Assembly (NCBI RefSeq): GCF_014874065.1 | Contig: NZ_JADBEE010000001.1 | Coordinates: 434,001 to 498,000 of the forward strand | Origin: Nesterenkonia halotolerans | Lineage (GTDB): Bacteria; Actinomycetota; Actinomycetes; Actinomycetales; Micrococcaceae | Direction of reading: 5' to 3' | DNA: 64,000 nt | Shown: positions 1 through 7,354 of the stretch, piece by piece | Layout: each line of letters opens with the position of its first letter | Position numbering within the stretch: position 1 is the first letter of the stretch | Notes under the pieces: generated by a model | Databases searched by the model: none | The model's input: only the letters and a program-made list of their open reading frames with translations | What the model was told of the DNA's origin: nothing | Position numbers and translations under genes: made by a program

Positions 1-852
1 GAAGACGAGATCAGGGCCCCATTCCTGGGCCTGCGCGACGATCTGGGAGGGGCCGAGGCCAGCTGCCAGCGCCCAGGAGGAGGCGGCGTAGAACACCGAG
101 ATGATGGCGACCGCGATATAGGTGGCTCGCGCCACGGAACGCTCGGGATTCTTCGCCTCCTCCGAGTAGATCGCGCCGGACTCGAACCCCATGAAGGCGG
201 CCATGCCGAAGGCCAGCAGCGCACCGAGGCTGCCGTTCAACCAGTTCTCCGGCATCAGCGTCTCGGCGGTGACGCCTTCGGGAGCAACGGAGAGGGAAAG
301 CAGGCTGACCACGATCACGACGAGGAACTCCAGCAGCACGATGACCGCGAGGAGCTTCGCCGAGAGATCGATCCGATTGACCCCGAGCACTGCCACCAGC
401 AGCCAGCCGACCAGCGCGCAGATCCACCAGGCGAGGGTGACCCCGAAGAGGTCATGGATGATCGAGGACGCAGTGAAGCCAAAGACACCATAGATGCCGA
501 TCTGCATCGCGTTATAGGTCACCAGCGCCAGAAAGGAGGTGCCGATCCCCGGTCGAACTCCCAGCCCCGCGGAGACGTAGGCGTAGAAGGCGCCCGCGTT
601 CTGCACGTAGGTGCTCATCCTTCCGTACCCGACGGCGAAGAGCCCGAGGATCACGCCCAGCAGCAGGTAGCCCACGGGCACCCCGGTCTGCCCGGTGATG
701 GCGAAGCTGGTGGTGGCGCCTCCTGCCAGCACGGTCAGCGGCGCGGAGGCGGCGATGATCAGGAACACCAGGGCAGGGACTCCCAGGGTGCGTCGGGCCA
801 GTGCGGTCTCCTCGGCTGTGGGCGGTCGTGCCGGCGCGGCGGATTCAGCCAT
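1..852 (-). CDS. APC-family amino acid/amine permease (3' end outside window)
   Basis: The minus frame is open for 284 codons from ATG at 852 to the window edge, so the C-terminal part is missing. The protein begins MAESAAPARPPTAEE and then shows successive hydrophobic helices, including the APC-type first helix with ASAPLTVLAGG and a later segment with FGMAAFMGFESGAIYSEEA, both typical of amino acid/polyamine/organocation permeases. A GAGGAG ribosome site lies just upstream of the ATG. It diverges from the AraC regulator; the 287-base gap contains the TTGAGCGC-NN-GCTCAA palindrome also found before the amine oxidase. The context suggests import of an amine or aromatic amino acid for that oxidase; the substrate is inference. 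Confidence 0.88.
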   Translation of the reverse strand, partial: MAESAAPARPPTAEETALARRTLGVPALVFLIIAASAPLTVLAGGATTSFAITGQTGVPVGYLLLGVILGLFAVGYGRMSTYVQNAGAFYAYVSAGLGVRPGIGTSFLALVTYNAMQIGIYGVFGFTASSIIHDLFGVTLAWWICALVGWLLVAVLGVNRIDLSAKLLAVIVLLEFLVVIVVSLLSLSVAPEGVTAETLMPENWLNGSLGALLAFGMAAFMGFESGAIYSEEAKNPERSVARATYIAVAIISVFYAASSWALAAGLGPSQIVAQAQEWGPDLVF

Positions 853-1086
853 GTCTGTTCTCCTCATCTGGTGAACTCTCCGGAATCTGGGTGACGTCGT
901 CGCCACCTGTTGTCGAGAAGTATCCCGAGCAGAGGACGGAGGAGTCTTGCATCACGGTGCACCTGAGTTGTCCATTCCGGCGGGCTCCGGCTCCACCGTC
1001 CCGCGGGATGATGCTTTACAAGCCCTGTGAGGGGTGTCACACTCAGCAAGCACGAAGGTTTACATACCCGAAATGCCCCTGCCATC

Positions 1087-1110
1087 GATATTGAGCGCTT
1101 GCTCAATATC
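1087..1110. promoter_or_regulatory. Palindromic operator, TetR type (site 1)
   Basis: GATATTGAGC-GCTT-GCTCAATATC is a perfect dyad with 10-base arms and a 4-base centre. Its core, TTGAGCGCTTGCTCAA (1091-1106), differs only in the two central bases from the core at 4902-4917. It lies 30 bases before the AraC start and in the gap shared with the divergent permease. The TetR-family protein at 2224-2874 is the most likely binder; AraC is less likely because perfect dyads of this form are typical of TetR dimers. Confidence 0.75.
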
Positions 1111-1139
1111 ATGGAGGGAACTCACTTGCAGGAGGGACT

Positions 1140-2129
1140 ATGCACACCAGCCACCGTTTCGGCCCTGCCCCCGACCGCGCCCGTCCCGCGGTGAACCTGG
1201 CCACCTGGCGCGAAGCCATCGCGGCCGCCGTCGTGCCCCTGGAGATCCGAGAGAAGCCGGGAGTCCCCTTCCAGGGCCACCTGCGTCACACCGCCTTCGA
1301 CGGCGTGGGCCTCTTCGAGCTGGCCACCACGGCCCACACCGTCCGGCGCACCCCGGAGCTGATCTCGCGTGAGGATTCACGGTTCTACAAGCTCAGTCTT
1401 CAGCTCTCCGGGCACGCAGTGCTGGAACAGGACGGCCGCCGCGCGGTGCTGGGCCCCGGGGATCTTGCCATCTACGACACCCACCGCCCGTATTCGCTGC
1501 ACTTCCCCGAATCCAGCCGCACCATGGTCATGGTCATCCCACAGGAGCCGGTGGACCTCACCCCGGAACAGATCTCCCGGGTGACCGCGATCTGCTTCTC
1601 CCGCGAACATGGATTCGGCCGACTCATCAATCCATTCTTCGTGGAGCTCTGCAACAGCATCGAACAGCTGCCCGACGCCTACGGCAGTCGGCTGGTGCAT
1701 TCCGCCCTTGACCTGATGGTCACGATGCTCGCCCACGAGCTCGATGCACACCGCGAGGGGCCCAGCTCTCCCACCCGGGGGCTGGAGCGCGAGGTCCGCG
1801 AGTACATCTTGGACCATCTCGCCGATGACACGCTGACCCCCGCCTCCATCGCGGCTGCCCACTTCGTCTCGGTCCGGTACCTCTACACGATCTTCTCCGA
1901 GGAGAGCCAGACGATCTCCGCCTGGATCCGGGCCCGCAGACTTGAGCATATTCGCCGCGATCTCCTCGACCCGGTCTATGCTCAGCGTCCGGTCTCCTGG
2001 GTCGCCGGACGGTGGGGGCTCCATGATGCGGCTCATTTCTCCCGGGTGTTCAGGGCCGAGTACGGCGAGTCACCCAGCGCCTACCGGCGACAGCGACTGC
2101 GCCACGACGCGCTCGCCCCAGCGTCCTAG
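1140..2129 (+). CDS. AraC-family transcriptional regulator with AraC-binding-like N-terminus
   Basis: 329 residues, the usual length for the AraC subfamily with an N-terminal cupin-like 'AraC_binding_2' domain (about residues 40-190) and a C-terminal double helix-turn-helix (about 220-325). The C-terminus shows the family pattern: LTPASIAAAHFVSVRYLYTIF for the first HTH and WGLHDAAHFSRVFRAEYGESP for the second. The ATG at 1140 has AGGAGGG a few bases upstream. It sits between permease and amine oxidase genes, like the activators of tyramine/phenylethylamine use (for example FeaR in E. coli), so it probably activates this amine locus. Effector unknown. Confidence 0.9.
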   Translation: MHTSHRFGPAPDRARPAVNLATWREAIAAAVVPLEIREKPGVPFQGHLRHTAFDGVGLFELATTAHTVRRTPELISREDSRFYKLSLQLSGHAVLEQDGRRAVLGPGDLAIYDTHRPYSLHFPESSRTMVMVIPQEPVDLTPEQISRVTAICFSREHGFGRLINPFFVELCNSIEQLPDAYGSRLVHSALDLMVTMLAHELDAHREGPSSPTRGLEREVREYILDHLADDTLTPASIAAAHFVSVRYLYTIFSEESQTISAWIRARRLEHIRRDLLDPVYAQRPVSWVAGRWGLHDAAHFSRVFRAEYGESPSAYRRQRLRHDALAPAS

Positions 2130-2223
2130 GAGGCAGTCAGCGGGCTCGCCCCAGCACAGCCTCCCGACCGCCTCAGCGCGCCCGGTGACCACGGACGGCC
2201 TCTGGTGGGGAAGAATCAAGACC

Positions 2224-2874
2224 ATGCCGAAGAAGATCGACCGCGAAGCCCGCCGAGCGCAGATCGTGCGGACCTATCTGAAGATCGCTGCGCGCGACGG
2301 GCTCGAGAGCACCACCTCGCGTGCCGTGGCGAACGAACTGGGCGTCTCCACCGGATCGCTCTGGCACTACTTCGCCGGCTTCGATGATGTGGTCTTCCGG
2401 GCATTCCAGCTGATCTTCGATCGCACCAACGACCGCATCGCCAAGGGCGTGGCAGAGCATACGGGGCTGTGCGCCCTGTGGGAGATGCTCGAGGAGATCC
2501 TCCCCGTGGGGCCGGAGACCGAGCGCGAGGCCTTCGTCGTCGTCAACTTCTGGGGCCGCGCGACGTCCAAACCCGACATGGCGCAGTTTCAGACCGAGGT
2601 CACCGCGCAATGGCGACGGCAGATCCTCGCACACCTGCAGGAGGCGGTGGACGCCGGTGAACTCACCCCGGCCGCCCCCGCGGCGGGACTTGCGGATATC
2701 GTGATGGTGCTGATCACCGGTTTCCAGGTGGAATGCGCGCTGCAGACCACCCTGGCCTCAGCGCAGAGGCAGTGGGAGACCATCCACCACTGCCTCTCCG
2801 CCTGGCTCACCGAGACCGGGACCGGCGCCATCGCACAGGCCTCCACGAGCAGCCCCCGCTGGGCGGATCGCTAG
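2224..2874 (+). CDS. TetR/AcrR-family transcriptional regulator
   Basis: 216 residues from ATG 2224. The N-terminal HTH is clear: ARRAQIVRTYLKIAARDGL, then TSRAVANELGVSTGSLWHYF (the TetR recognition-helix signature ending LWHYF). The rest is helical and resembles the BetI-like C-terminal ligand domain (TetR_C_6). A longer reading frame runs upstream to 1942, but that part is an out-of-frame shadow of the AraC gene, and the sequence before residue 1 is not TetR-like. Two identical-class palindromes at 1091-1106 and 4902-4917 flank the gene, so it probably represses the permease, araC and amine oxidase genes and responds to an amine or its aldehyde (inference). Confidence 0.9.
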   Translation: MPKKIDREARRAQIVRTYLKIAARDGLESTTSRAVANELGVSTGSLWHYFAGFDDVVFRAFQLIFDRTNDRIAKGVAEHTGLCALWEMLEEILPVGPETEREAFVVVNFWGRATSKPDMAQFQTEVTAQWRRQILAHLQEAVDAGELTPAAPAAGLADIVMVLITGFQVECALQTTLASAQRQWETIHHCLSAWLTETGTGAIAQASTSSPRWADR

Positions 2875-2901
2875 CCTGCGCTCAGCGCCACCCCGCTCCG
2901 C

Positions 2902-4884
2902 TCAGTGACAGGAGCAGCCGCCAGCCTCCGCCGACCCATCGGCAGCGGTTCCTGAGCCCGTCGCACAGTGCCCGGGAGTCTCGGGCGGGACGTCGAGCGT
3001 GGGATTGCGGTCGAAGAACCCATCCGGGGTCAGCTTGAACCCGGCGTAGTCCACCGGCATGATCGGCCAATCCTCCGTGCGGGGGAAGTGGGTGAGCCCG
3101 AAGGTGTGCCACAGCACCACGTCCTCCCCTTCGAGCGAGCGATCCTGGGTGATGAACGCGGGAAGCCCTCCGGAACCCGGGTTGAGGTTCACCTGATCCC
3201 CGGCCGGAAAGCGCTCGTCCCGGTCGTACTGGGTCACCCACAAGTGGTGTCCGGCGAAGGCTGCGCGCCTGCGGATGGAGGAGTCCTCGGCCGCGAGCAG
3301 CGTGGGGCTCTCCTCAGGATGCAGCACATAGGAGGTCGGGGCGCCCATCCGGTTTGTCCGTTCGGCGCTGCTGACCCGCCACACCCTGCCCACGGACCCC
3401 TTGGCGTCGCGGACGGCACGCTGCTCGCTGGTGAGCCGGGTGATGTCGCGGGTGAAGGCGTTGCCCCAGGGGTTCTCAGCGCTGGACGGCACGCGCGCGG
3501 CGTCGATCTCGTCCACCGAGTTTCGGGTCCCGTCCACGCTCATGTCCAGCCGTGCGCAGAACAGGTGCTGGTGCACCGGTGCACCCAGTCCGGGGGCGAT
3601 ATGCGTCGCGTAGGGGTAGTCAGCCGAAGGCATCCCGGAGGTGAACACGATGCCGGTGGCCTTGGACTCGAGCTCGATCTTCCCGTCCAGGTAGAGGTAC
3701 CAGTAGAAGCCGTAGTCGTAGTTGCCCACGGTGACGAAGAAGGAGATCACCAGGCGGCGCTGGCGGCGGACTTCCCGGGTGCCGGAGAAGTCATCGCTGT
3801 GCTTCCACAGCACCCCGAAGTCCTCCTCATGGATGCAGATCGCGTTCTTCAGCGTCTGCGGCTGACCGAGGTCATCGACGACGACGGCGTCCACGTAGGT
3901 GATCTCGCCCTTGCAGTCACAGCCGAGTTCCAGGGCGTTGGCGAGCCGGCCGAACTGGTACTCCCCGACGTCGAAGTAGTTCTGCCAGGCGTGGGAGGGG
4001 GTGGGGTCGCCGTAGTTGACCACCATCTCGGCGATGGAGCCGCGGTAGAGGATCGGCCGGTCCTCCCCCTGGTCCCGGAAGCTCAGCTGATGCAGCGTGA
4101 GTCCCTCACGACCGTTGAATCCCACCCGGACCTTCCAGTTCTCCCAGGCCAGCACGCCGTCTTCCAGGGAGAAGCTGACTCCCTCGGGCTGGGTGATGGA
4201 GATCGGCTTCAGGCTCGTGCGGTACTCACCGCGCACCGCAGGATCCAGATAGTCTCCGGACTCCTCCGGGACATCCATGACCTCGGTCTCGATGACGCGC
4301 AGCACCTTTTTGTTCGTCAGATCCACATGGGCGACGACGCCGTCGATCGGGTGCGCCCAGACAGAATCCGTCGGGTAGTCCTGACGGAAGGCCAAGGCAC
4401 GCACCACCCGCACGCCCACTTCATCCTCATAGCCGAAGACCCCGGCTGAGAGTCCGACGACGATGACCTTGTCCAGATCGGTGACACCGCGCTTCGCGAT
4501 GGCGTCCACCCAGCGCTGATCGGATTTCACGATCGGGTCCGCCCCGGCGAGGTCCTCGTCGAAGCTCGGGGCGGTGCCCTCGGCGACGGCATCGACGTCG
4601 CGGCGCTCCACGATGCTGCGCTGATCGAGGTCGACCACCAGGTCTGTCAGGGTCAGCGTAGAGAGGTCGGTGAGCAGCAGTGAGACCTCGCGCGGCAGCC
4701 GATCCTTCGGGGACCAGTCGAGAACCGCCTGCTTCTCGGGTTCCCGGAGTGTCACATAGGAGACGCGGGTCGCCTCGGTCATGAGCCCTTCACTCTCGAG
4801 CACGCCGCGCATGGACTCGATCTCTTCCACAGAGAGTGGGGTGAGGGGGTGTCGGGGCTGCGGGGTTGACGTCTTGTCAGCCAT
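2902..4884 (-). CDS. Copper-containing primary amine oxidase (topaquinone enzyme)
   Basis: 660 residues from ATG 4884, which has an AGGAGG site; an in-frame start at 4932 would run through the operator and is rejected. The enzyme oxidises primary amines to aldehydes with release of ammonia and peroxide. The topaquinone motif N-Y-D-Y is present with Tyr389 as cofactor precursor; the catalytic base is Asp305 in YFDVGEY; copper ligands are His438 and His440 (HQH) and probably His599. Length and motif spacing match Arthrobacter globiformis-type oxidases. The C-terminal 30 residues are unusual, rich in Gly/Ala and ending GGCSCH with an earlier Cys. The palindrome at 4902-4917 sits directly in its promoter region. 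Confidence 0.96.
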   Translation of the reverse strand: MADKTSTPQPRHPLTPLSVEEIESMRGVLESEGLMTEATRVSYVTLREPEKQAVLDWSPKDRLPREVSLLLTDLSTLTLTDLVVDLDQRSIVERRDVDAVAEGTAPSFDEDLAGADPIVKSDQRWVDAIAKRGVTDLDKVIVVGLSAGVFGYEDEVGVRVVRALAFRQDYPTDSVWAHPIDGVVAHVDLTNKKVLRVIETEVMDVPEESGDYLDPAVRGEYRTSLKPISITQPEGVSFSLEDGVLAWENWKVRVGFNGREGLTLHQLSFRDQGEDRPILYRGSIAEMVVNYGDPTPSHAWQNYFDVGEYQFGRLANALELGCDCKGEITYVDAVVVDDLGQPQTLKNAICIHEEDFGVLWKHSDDFSGTREVRRQRRLVISFFVTVGNYDYGFYWYLYLDGKIELESKATGIVFTSGMPSADYPYATHIAPGLGAPVHQHLFCARLDMSVDGTRNSVDEIDAARVPSSAENPWGNAFTRDITRLTSEQRAVRDAKGSVGRVWRVSSAERTNRMGAPTSYVLHPEESPTLLAAEDSSIRRRAAFAGHHLWVTQYDRDERFPAGDQVNLNPGSGGLPAFITQDRSLEGEDVVLWHTFGLTHFPRTEDWPIMPVDYAGFKLTPDGFFDRNPTLDVPPETPGHCATGSGTAADGSAEAGGCSCH

Positions 4885-4901
4885 GGTGGTCCTCCTTATA
4901 G

Positions 4902-4917
4902 TTGAGCGCACGCTCAA
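4902..4917. promoter_or_regulatory. Palindromic operator, TetR type (site 2)
   Basis: TTGAGCG-CA-CGCTCAA is a perfect 7+2+7 dyad lying 18-33 bases upstream of the amine oxidase start and within the 75-base gap to the divergent gene at 4960. It matches site 1 at 14 of 16 positions, the two differences being in the centre. Position near the start of the oxidase mRNA fits repression. Confidence 0.78.
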
Positions 4918-4959
4918 GAATAAATATGACACATTTCACACGTATTTCGGAAGGGTCTC

Positions 4960-5436
4960 ATGGACGTGATGCTGCGTATCCGGCGTACAGCCGCCGTGGG
5001 CGCGGCCACCTCTGGGATCCTCCATCTGCTGATGCTGGGACACGGAGGTCATCTGGGGTGGAGCCTGCTCATGGCGGCCATGGCCATCGTCTGCCTCCCC
5101 TGCGCCGGTCATCTCTGGCGCATGGCGAGCGTGCGCTCCTGGGCGCTGATCGGCGTGATGAACTCCGGCATGCTGGCAGTGCATCTGGGGATGCTCACCG
5201 CGGCAGACTCTGCGCAGCTCGCTCCGGCGGGAGGACTCACCAGCGCTGCGGGCAGGGTCCTCGCGGAGGGTGTCGCGATTCCGGCACACAGCCATGGGGA
5301 CTCCGTCATCAGCCTCGCGGGTCTGCACCCTGTGCTGCTTCCGCTCGCGACCGCGGTGGCTGCGCTGGAGATCGTGTTGGCGGGTCTCGGCTGGTATCTG
5401 CTGCGCCGAGCAGACCGCACAGTCCCCCAGCGCTAG
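4960..5436 (+). CDS. Hypothetical four-helix membrane protein
   Basis: 158 residues, ATG 4960 with GGAAGG upstream. About four hydrophobic segments are visible (roughly residues 12-28, 32-50, 60-80 and 125-150), with a loop that contains His residues (PAHSHGD) between the third and fourth. The HAGGH-like His spacing is suggestive of metal handling but no known motif is complete. It is divergent from the copper amine oxidase and shares its 75-base regulatory gap including the operator, so it could be co-regulated and serve copper supply; this is only an inference. The last four bases overlap the convergent gene at 5433. Confidence 0.65.
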   Translation: MDVMLRIRRTAAVGAATSGILHLLMLGHGGHLGWSLLMAAMAIVCLPCAGHLWRMASVRSWALIGVMNSGMLAVHLGMLTAADSAQLAPAGGLTSAAGRVLAEGVAIPAHSHGDSVISLAGLHPVLLPLATAVAALEIVLAGLGWYLLRRADRTVPQR

Positions 5437-6266
5437 CTGGACCAGAGCTCGCGCGGGAACGCGTCGATCAGGGGCGCAGGATCGTACTGCGGGAGTGGCT
5501 CCCCTCCCCAGCTCAGTGCGGTTCTGACATCCGGGGCCGGCGTGAAGCTGCGGCGTCCGGTTCCGCGGTAGTAGTCCTCATATTTGAAGAGTGTCTCCGT
5601 GCGTGGGAGCACCAGCCGTGCCGGGATGCCGAAGCTCTCCGCCACGATGATGCCGTGAAGTGAGGAACCGACGATGAGGCTGCTGGCCGCGATGCCTCCG
5701 ATGACGTCCCACAGGTCACCGCGAGGGTCCAGTGTTGGGGCGGACATCCGGTCGCGGACTTCCCTGAAGTCGTGGAAGTTCGGGACTATCCGGTGCGGAC
5801 GCAGTCGGTGTCCTGCAGCAAGTTGCTCGCGGTCCCACAGATGCCCCACCAGGATGCCGGGATCCCCGAAGAGACTCGGGGCGTCGATCCCGCGGCCGCG
5901 CAGAAAGTCGCGGGTCAATGGGCCGCGGACCGCCCTGACGTCGAGAGACGTGAACTTGTGCCGCCGGTCGCTGATCTTGCCGTTGCGCCCGGTGCCCCAG
6001 AGCGTGTCCCCATTACGGCAGAAGTGCAGGATGGACCCGACCGTGGCCAGCCGAGCCTGTGGTCTCTTGTCCTGTGCCGGGCTCGCCTGATCAGCCTGCC
6101 CCTGTTCGTCGGTGTCGATCCCGGAGCGGCGGAGAAGTTCGTGACTGATCACCGGTCCCAGCAGGTCCCCGAAATTGTTGAGCGGACGCTTGGGGGCGAA
6201 GCGCTCGCCGAGTCGCCCCTTCACAGCTGGGCGCTCGGGGTTCCAGTGCAGAAGCTCTACGGTCAC
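5433..6266 (-). CDS. Polysaccharide pyruvyl transferase-like protein
   Basis: 277 residues from GTG 6266, six bases after the stop of the isochorismatase-fold gene, so the two form an operon. The fold is recognised from LHWNPERPAVKGR near the N-terminus, NNFGDLLGPVI at about residues 30-40 and the strongly conserved C-terminal segment with GSSLHGIIVAESFGIPA. Family members (CsaB, ExoV, WcaK) transfer pyruvyl groups from phosphoenolpyruvate to wall or capsule sugars. No glycan cluster is nearby, so substrate and partner are unknown. Confidence 0.8.
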   Translation of the reverse strand: MTVELLHWNPERPAVKGRLGERFAPKRPLNNFGDLLGPVISHELLRRSGIDTDEQGQADQASPAQDKRPQARLATVGSILHFCRNGDTLWGTGRNGKISDRRHKFTSLDVRAVRGPLTRDFLRGRGIDAPSLFGDPGILVGHLWDREQLAAGHRLRPHRIVPNFHDFREVRDRMSAPTLDPRGDLWDVIGGIAASSLIVGSSLHGIIVAESFGIPARLVLPRTETLFKYEDYYRGTGRRSFTPAPDVRTALSWGGEPLPQYDPAPLIDAFPRELWSS

Positions 6267-6272
6267 GTGATG

Positions 6273-6893
6273 TCACTTCCAGTTCGGGGAGAAGACTCGA
6301 GACTGCTGCGCACCTGTTCCTGCCAGCGCGTCGAGCAGCGCGGAAGTGCGCAGCACCGTGGCGAACTCTCCGTTCAGGTTCGTCGCGGTGATCTTCGCGA
6401 GCATGGCCGCGGAGACCGTCTCACCCTCAGGTGTGGCGCGGTCGAAGGTGTGGGTGGCATCGATGGCGAAATATGTCTCATAGCCGAGATTCCCGGCCAT
6501 CCGAGCAGTGGTCTCACAGCAGTGGTTCGTCGTGATCCCGCAGATCACGACCTGTTCGATGCCCTCCGAACGAAGCCAGTGATCAAGGTCCGGAGTGCCG
6601 TAGAAGCTTGAGTTGACGCTCTTGTGCACCAGGAGGTCTGGGCTGCCGGAGACGACGTCCTTGAACTCGTGGCCGGGAGAACCTGCCGCGAGCGGCGAGT
6701 CGGGGTGCTCTGAGTCGTGCTGGATGAAGACCACGGGCCACTGTCGGTCTCGCCAGTGCGCCAGCAGCGTCGAGATGTTGCGCTCGCAGTCCGGATTGTC
6801 ACGTGGTCCCCAGAACTGCGCGTCATCGAATCCGCGCTGCACGTCAATGACGATGAGCGCTGGCCGCTGGGAGGAAGTCACGGGAGCTGACAT
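6273..6893 (-). CDS. Isochorismatase-family cysteine hydrolase
   Basis: 206 residues. The catalytic triad of the family is visible: Asp17 in ALIVIDVQ, a Lys in VHKSVNSSFY and the nucleophile Cys in GITTNHCCETT, followed by the cis-peptide region. Members cleave amide or vinyl-ether bonds (isochorismate, nicotinamide, N-carbamoyl compounds); the substrate cannot be told. The ATG at 6893 lies six bases after TAGCAT on the minus strand, a leaderless start, with no ribosome site. It is the first gene of a two-gene operon with the pyruvyl-transferase-like gene. Confidence 0.9.
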   Translation of the reverse strand: MSAPVTSSQRPALIVIDVQRGFDDAQFWGPRDNPDCERNISTLLAHWRDRQWPVVFIQHDSEHPDSPLAAGSPGHEFKDVVSGSPDLLVHKSVNSSFYGTPDLDHWLRSEGIEQVVICGITTNHCCETTARMAGNLGYETYFAIDATHTFDRATPEGETVSAAMLAKITATNLNGEFATVLRTSALLDALAGTGAQQSRVFSPNWK

Positions 6894-6899
6894 GGGTCA

Positions 6900-6905
6900 A
6901 TGCTA
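6900..6905 (-). promoter_or_regulatory. -10 box (TAGCAT) of a leaderless transcript
   Basis: TAGCAT on the minus strand is followed by six bases and the ATG at 6893. This spacing would place the first base of the mRNA at the start codon. Confidence 0.6.
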
Positions 6906-6925
6906 GACGCGGAAGCCATACAGGT

Positions 6926-7255
6926 TCACTCGGGGAGCCCGTCGAGCTCCGCCACAGCGGCGCGCGCCGCCTCGAGCCGCGCTGACTCGTCTCGCTCCCA
7001 CCAGTAGGGACCGCGCTCCCCCAGGCCGGTCTTGGCGAGGTTCACCCTTTTCCGCGCGCGGGCGACCCGCTCGTCGTCGCCGGTCTTCTTCCCGGCTCCC
7101 ACAGCGGACCTGCCCCGCCCCAGATGGGACTTCAGCTTCGCTTCGAGCTCTGCCGGGAGCGCGGGGTCTGCGCGCCGCCAGCGTCGCCCCTTGATCACCA
7201 GCCAGCGCGCGGACTCCTCCTCCGCACTCTCAGCAGGTTCAGCGTCCTCCGCCAT
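6926..7255 (-). CDS. Small conserved actinobacterial protein of unknown function
   Basis: 109 residues, acidic at the N-terminus (MAEDAEPAESAEEE) then basic, with ARWLVIKGRRWRRADP and a later segment RVNLAKTGLGERGPYWWERDE. This pattern (WLV-GRRWR then K-GLGER--WW) is familiar from short actinobacterial proteins sometimes labelled biopolymer transporter Tol, a label without experimental support. Start choice: GAAGGAG is followed by ATG-TCG-ATG; the first ATG (7261) touches the ribosome site, while the second (7255) has proper six-base spacing. A longer reading frame to 7909 is a shadow of the photolyase gene. Confidence 0.75.
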   Translation of the reverse strand: MAEDAEPAESAEEESARWLVIKGRRWRRADPALPAELEAKLKSHLGRGRSAVGAGKKTGDDERVARARKRVNLAKTGLGERGPYWWERDESARLEAARAAVAELDGLPE

Positions 7256-7354
7256 CGACATCTCCTTCACCGGCCCAGTTTCTGAACGTCTACTCCTGCT
7301 ACTGTGCCAGCCAGGACGGCCGCGCCGGCGGCATCGCTTCACTGAAAGGCACTC

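Noticed and set aside
2968..4449. Long plus-strand open frame (493 codons) opposite the amine oxidase
   Set aside because: It is the antisense of a clear GC-rich enzyme gene; no ribosome site, no motifs and unnatural residue composition.
6182..6197. TTGAGCGGACGCTTGG resembling the amine-regulon operator
   Set aside because: It lies inside the pyruvyl-transferase-like gene and the right arm matches poorly; expected by chance.
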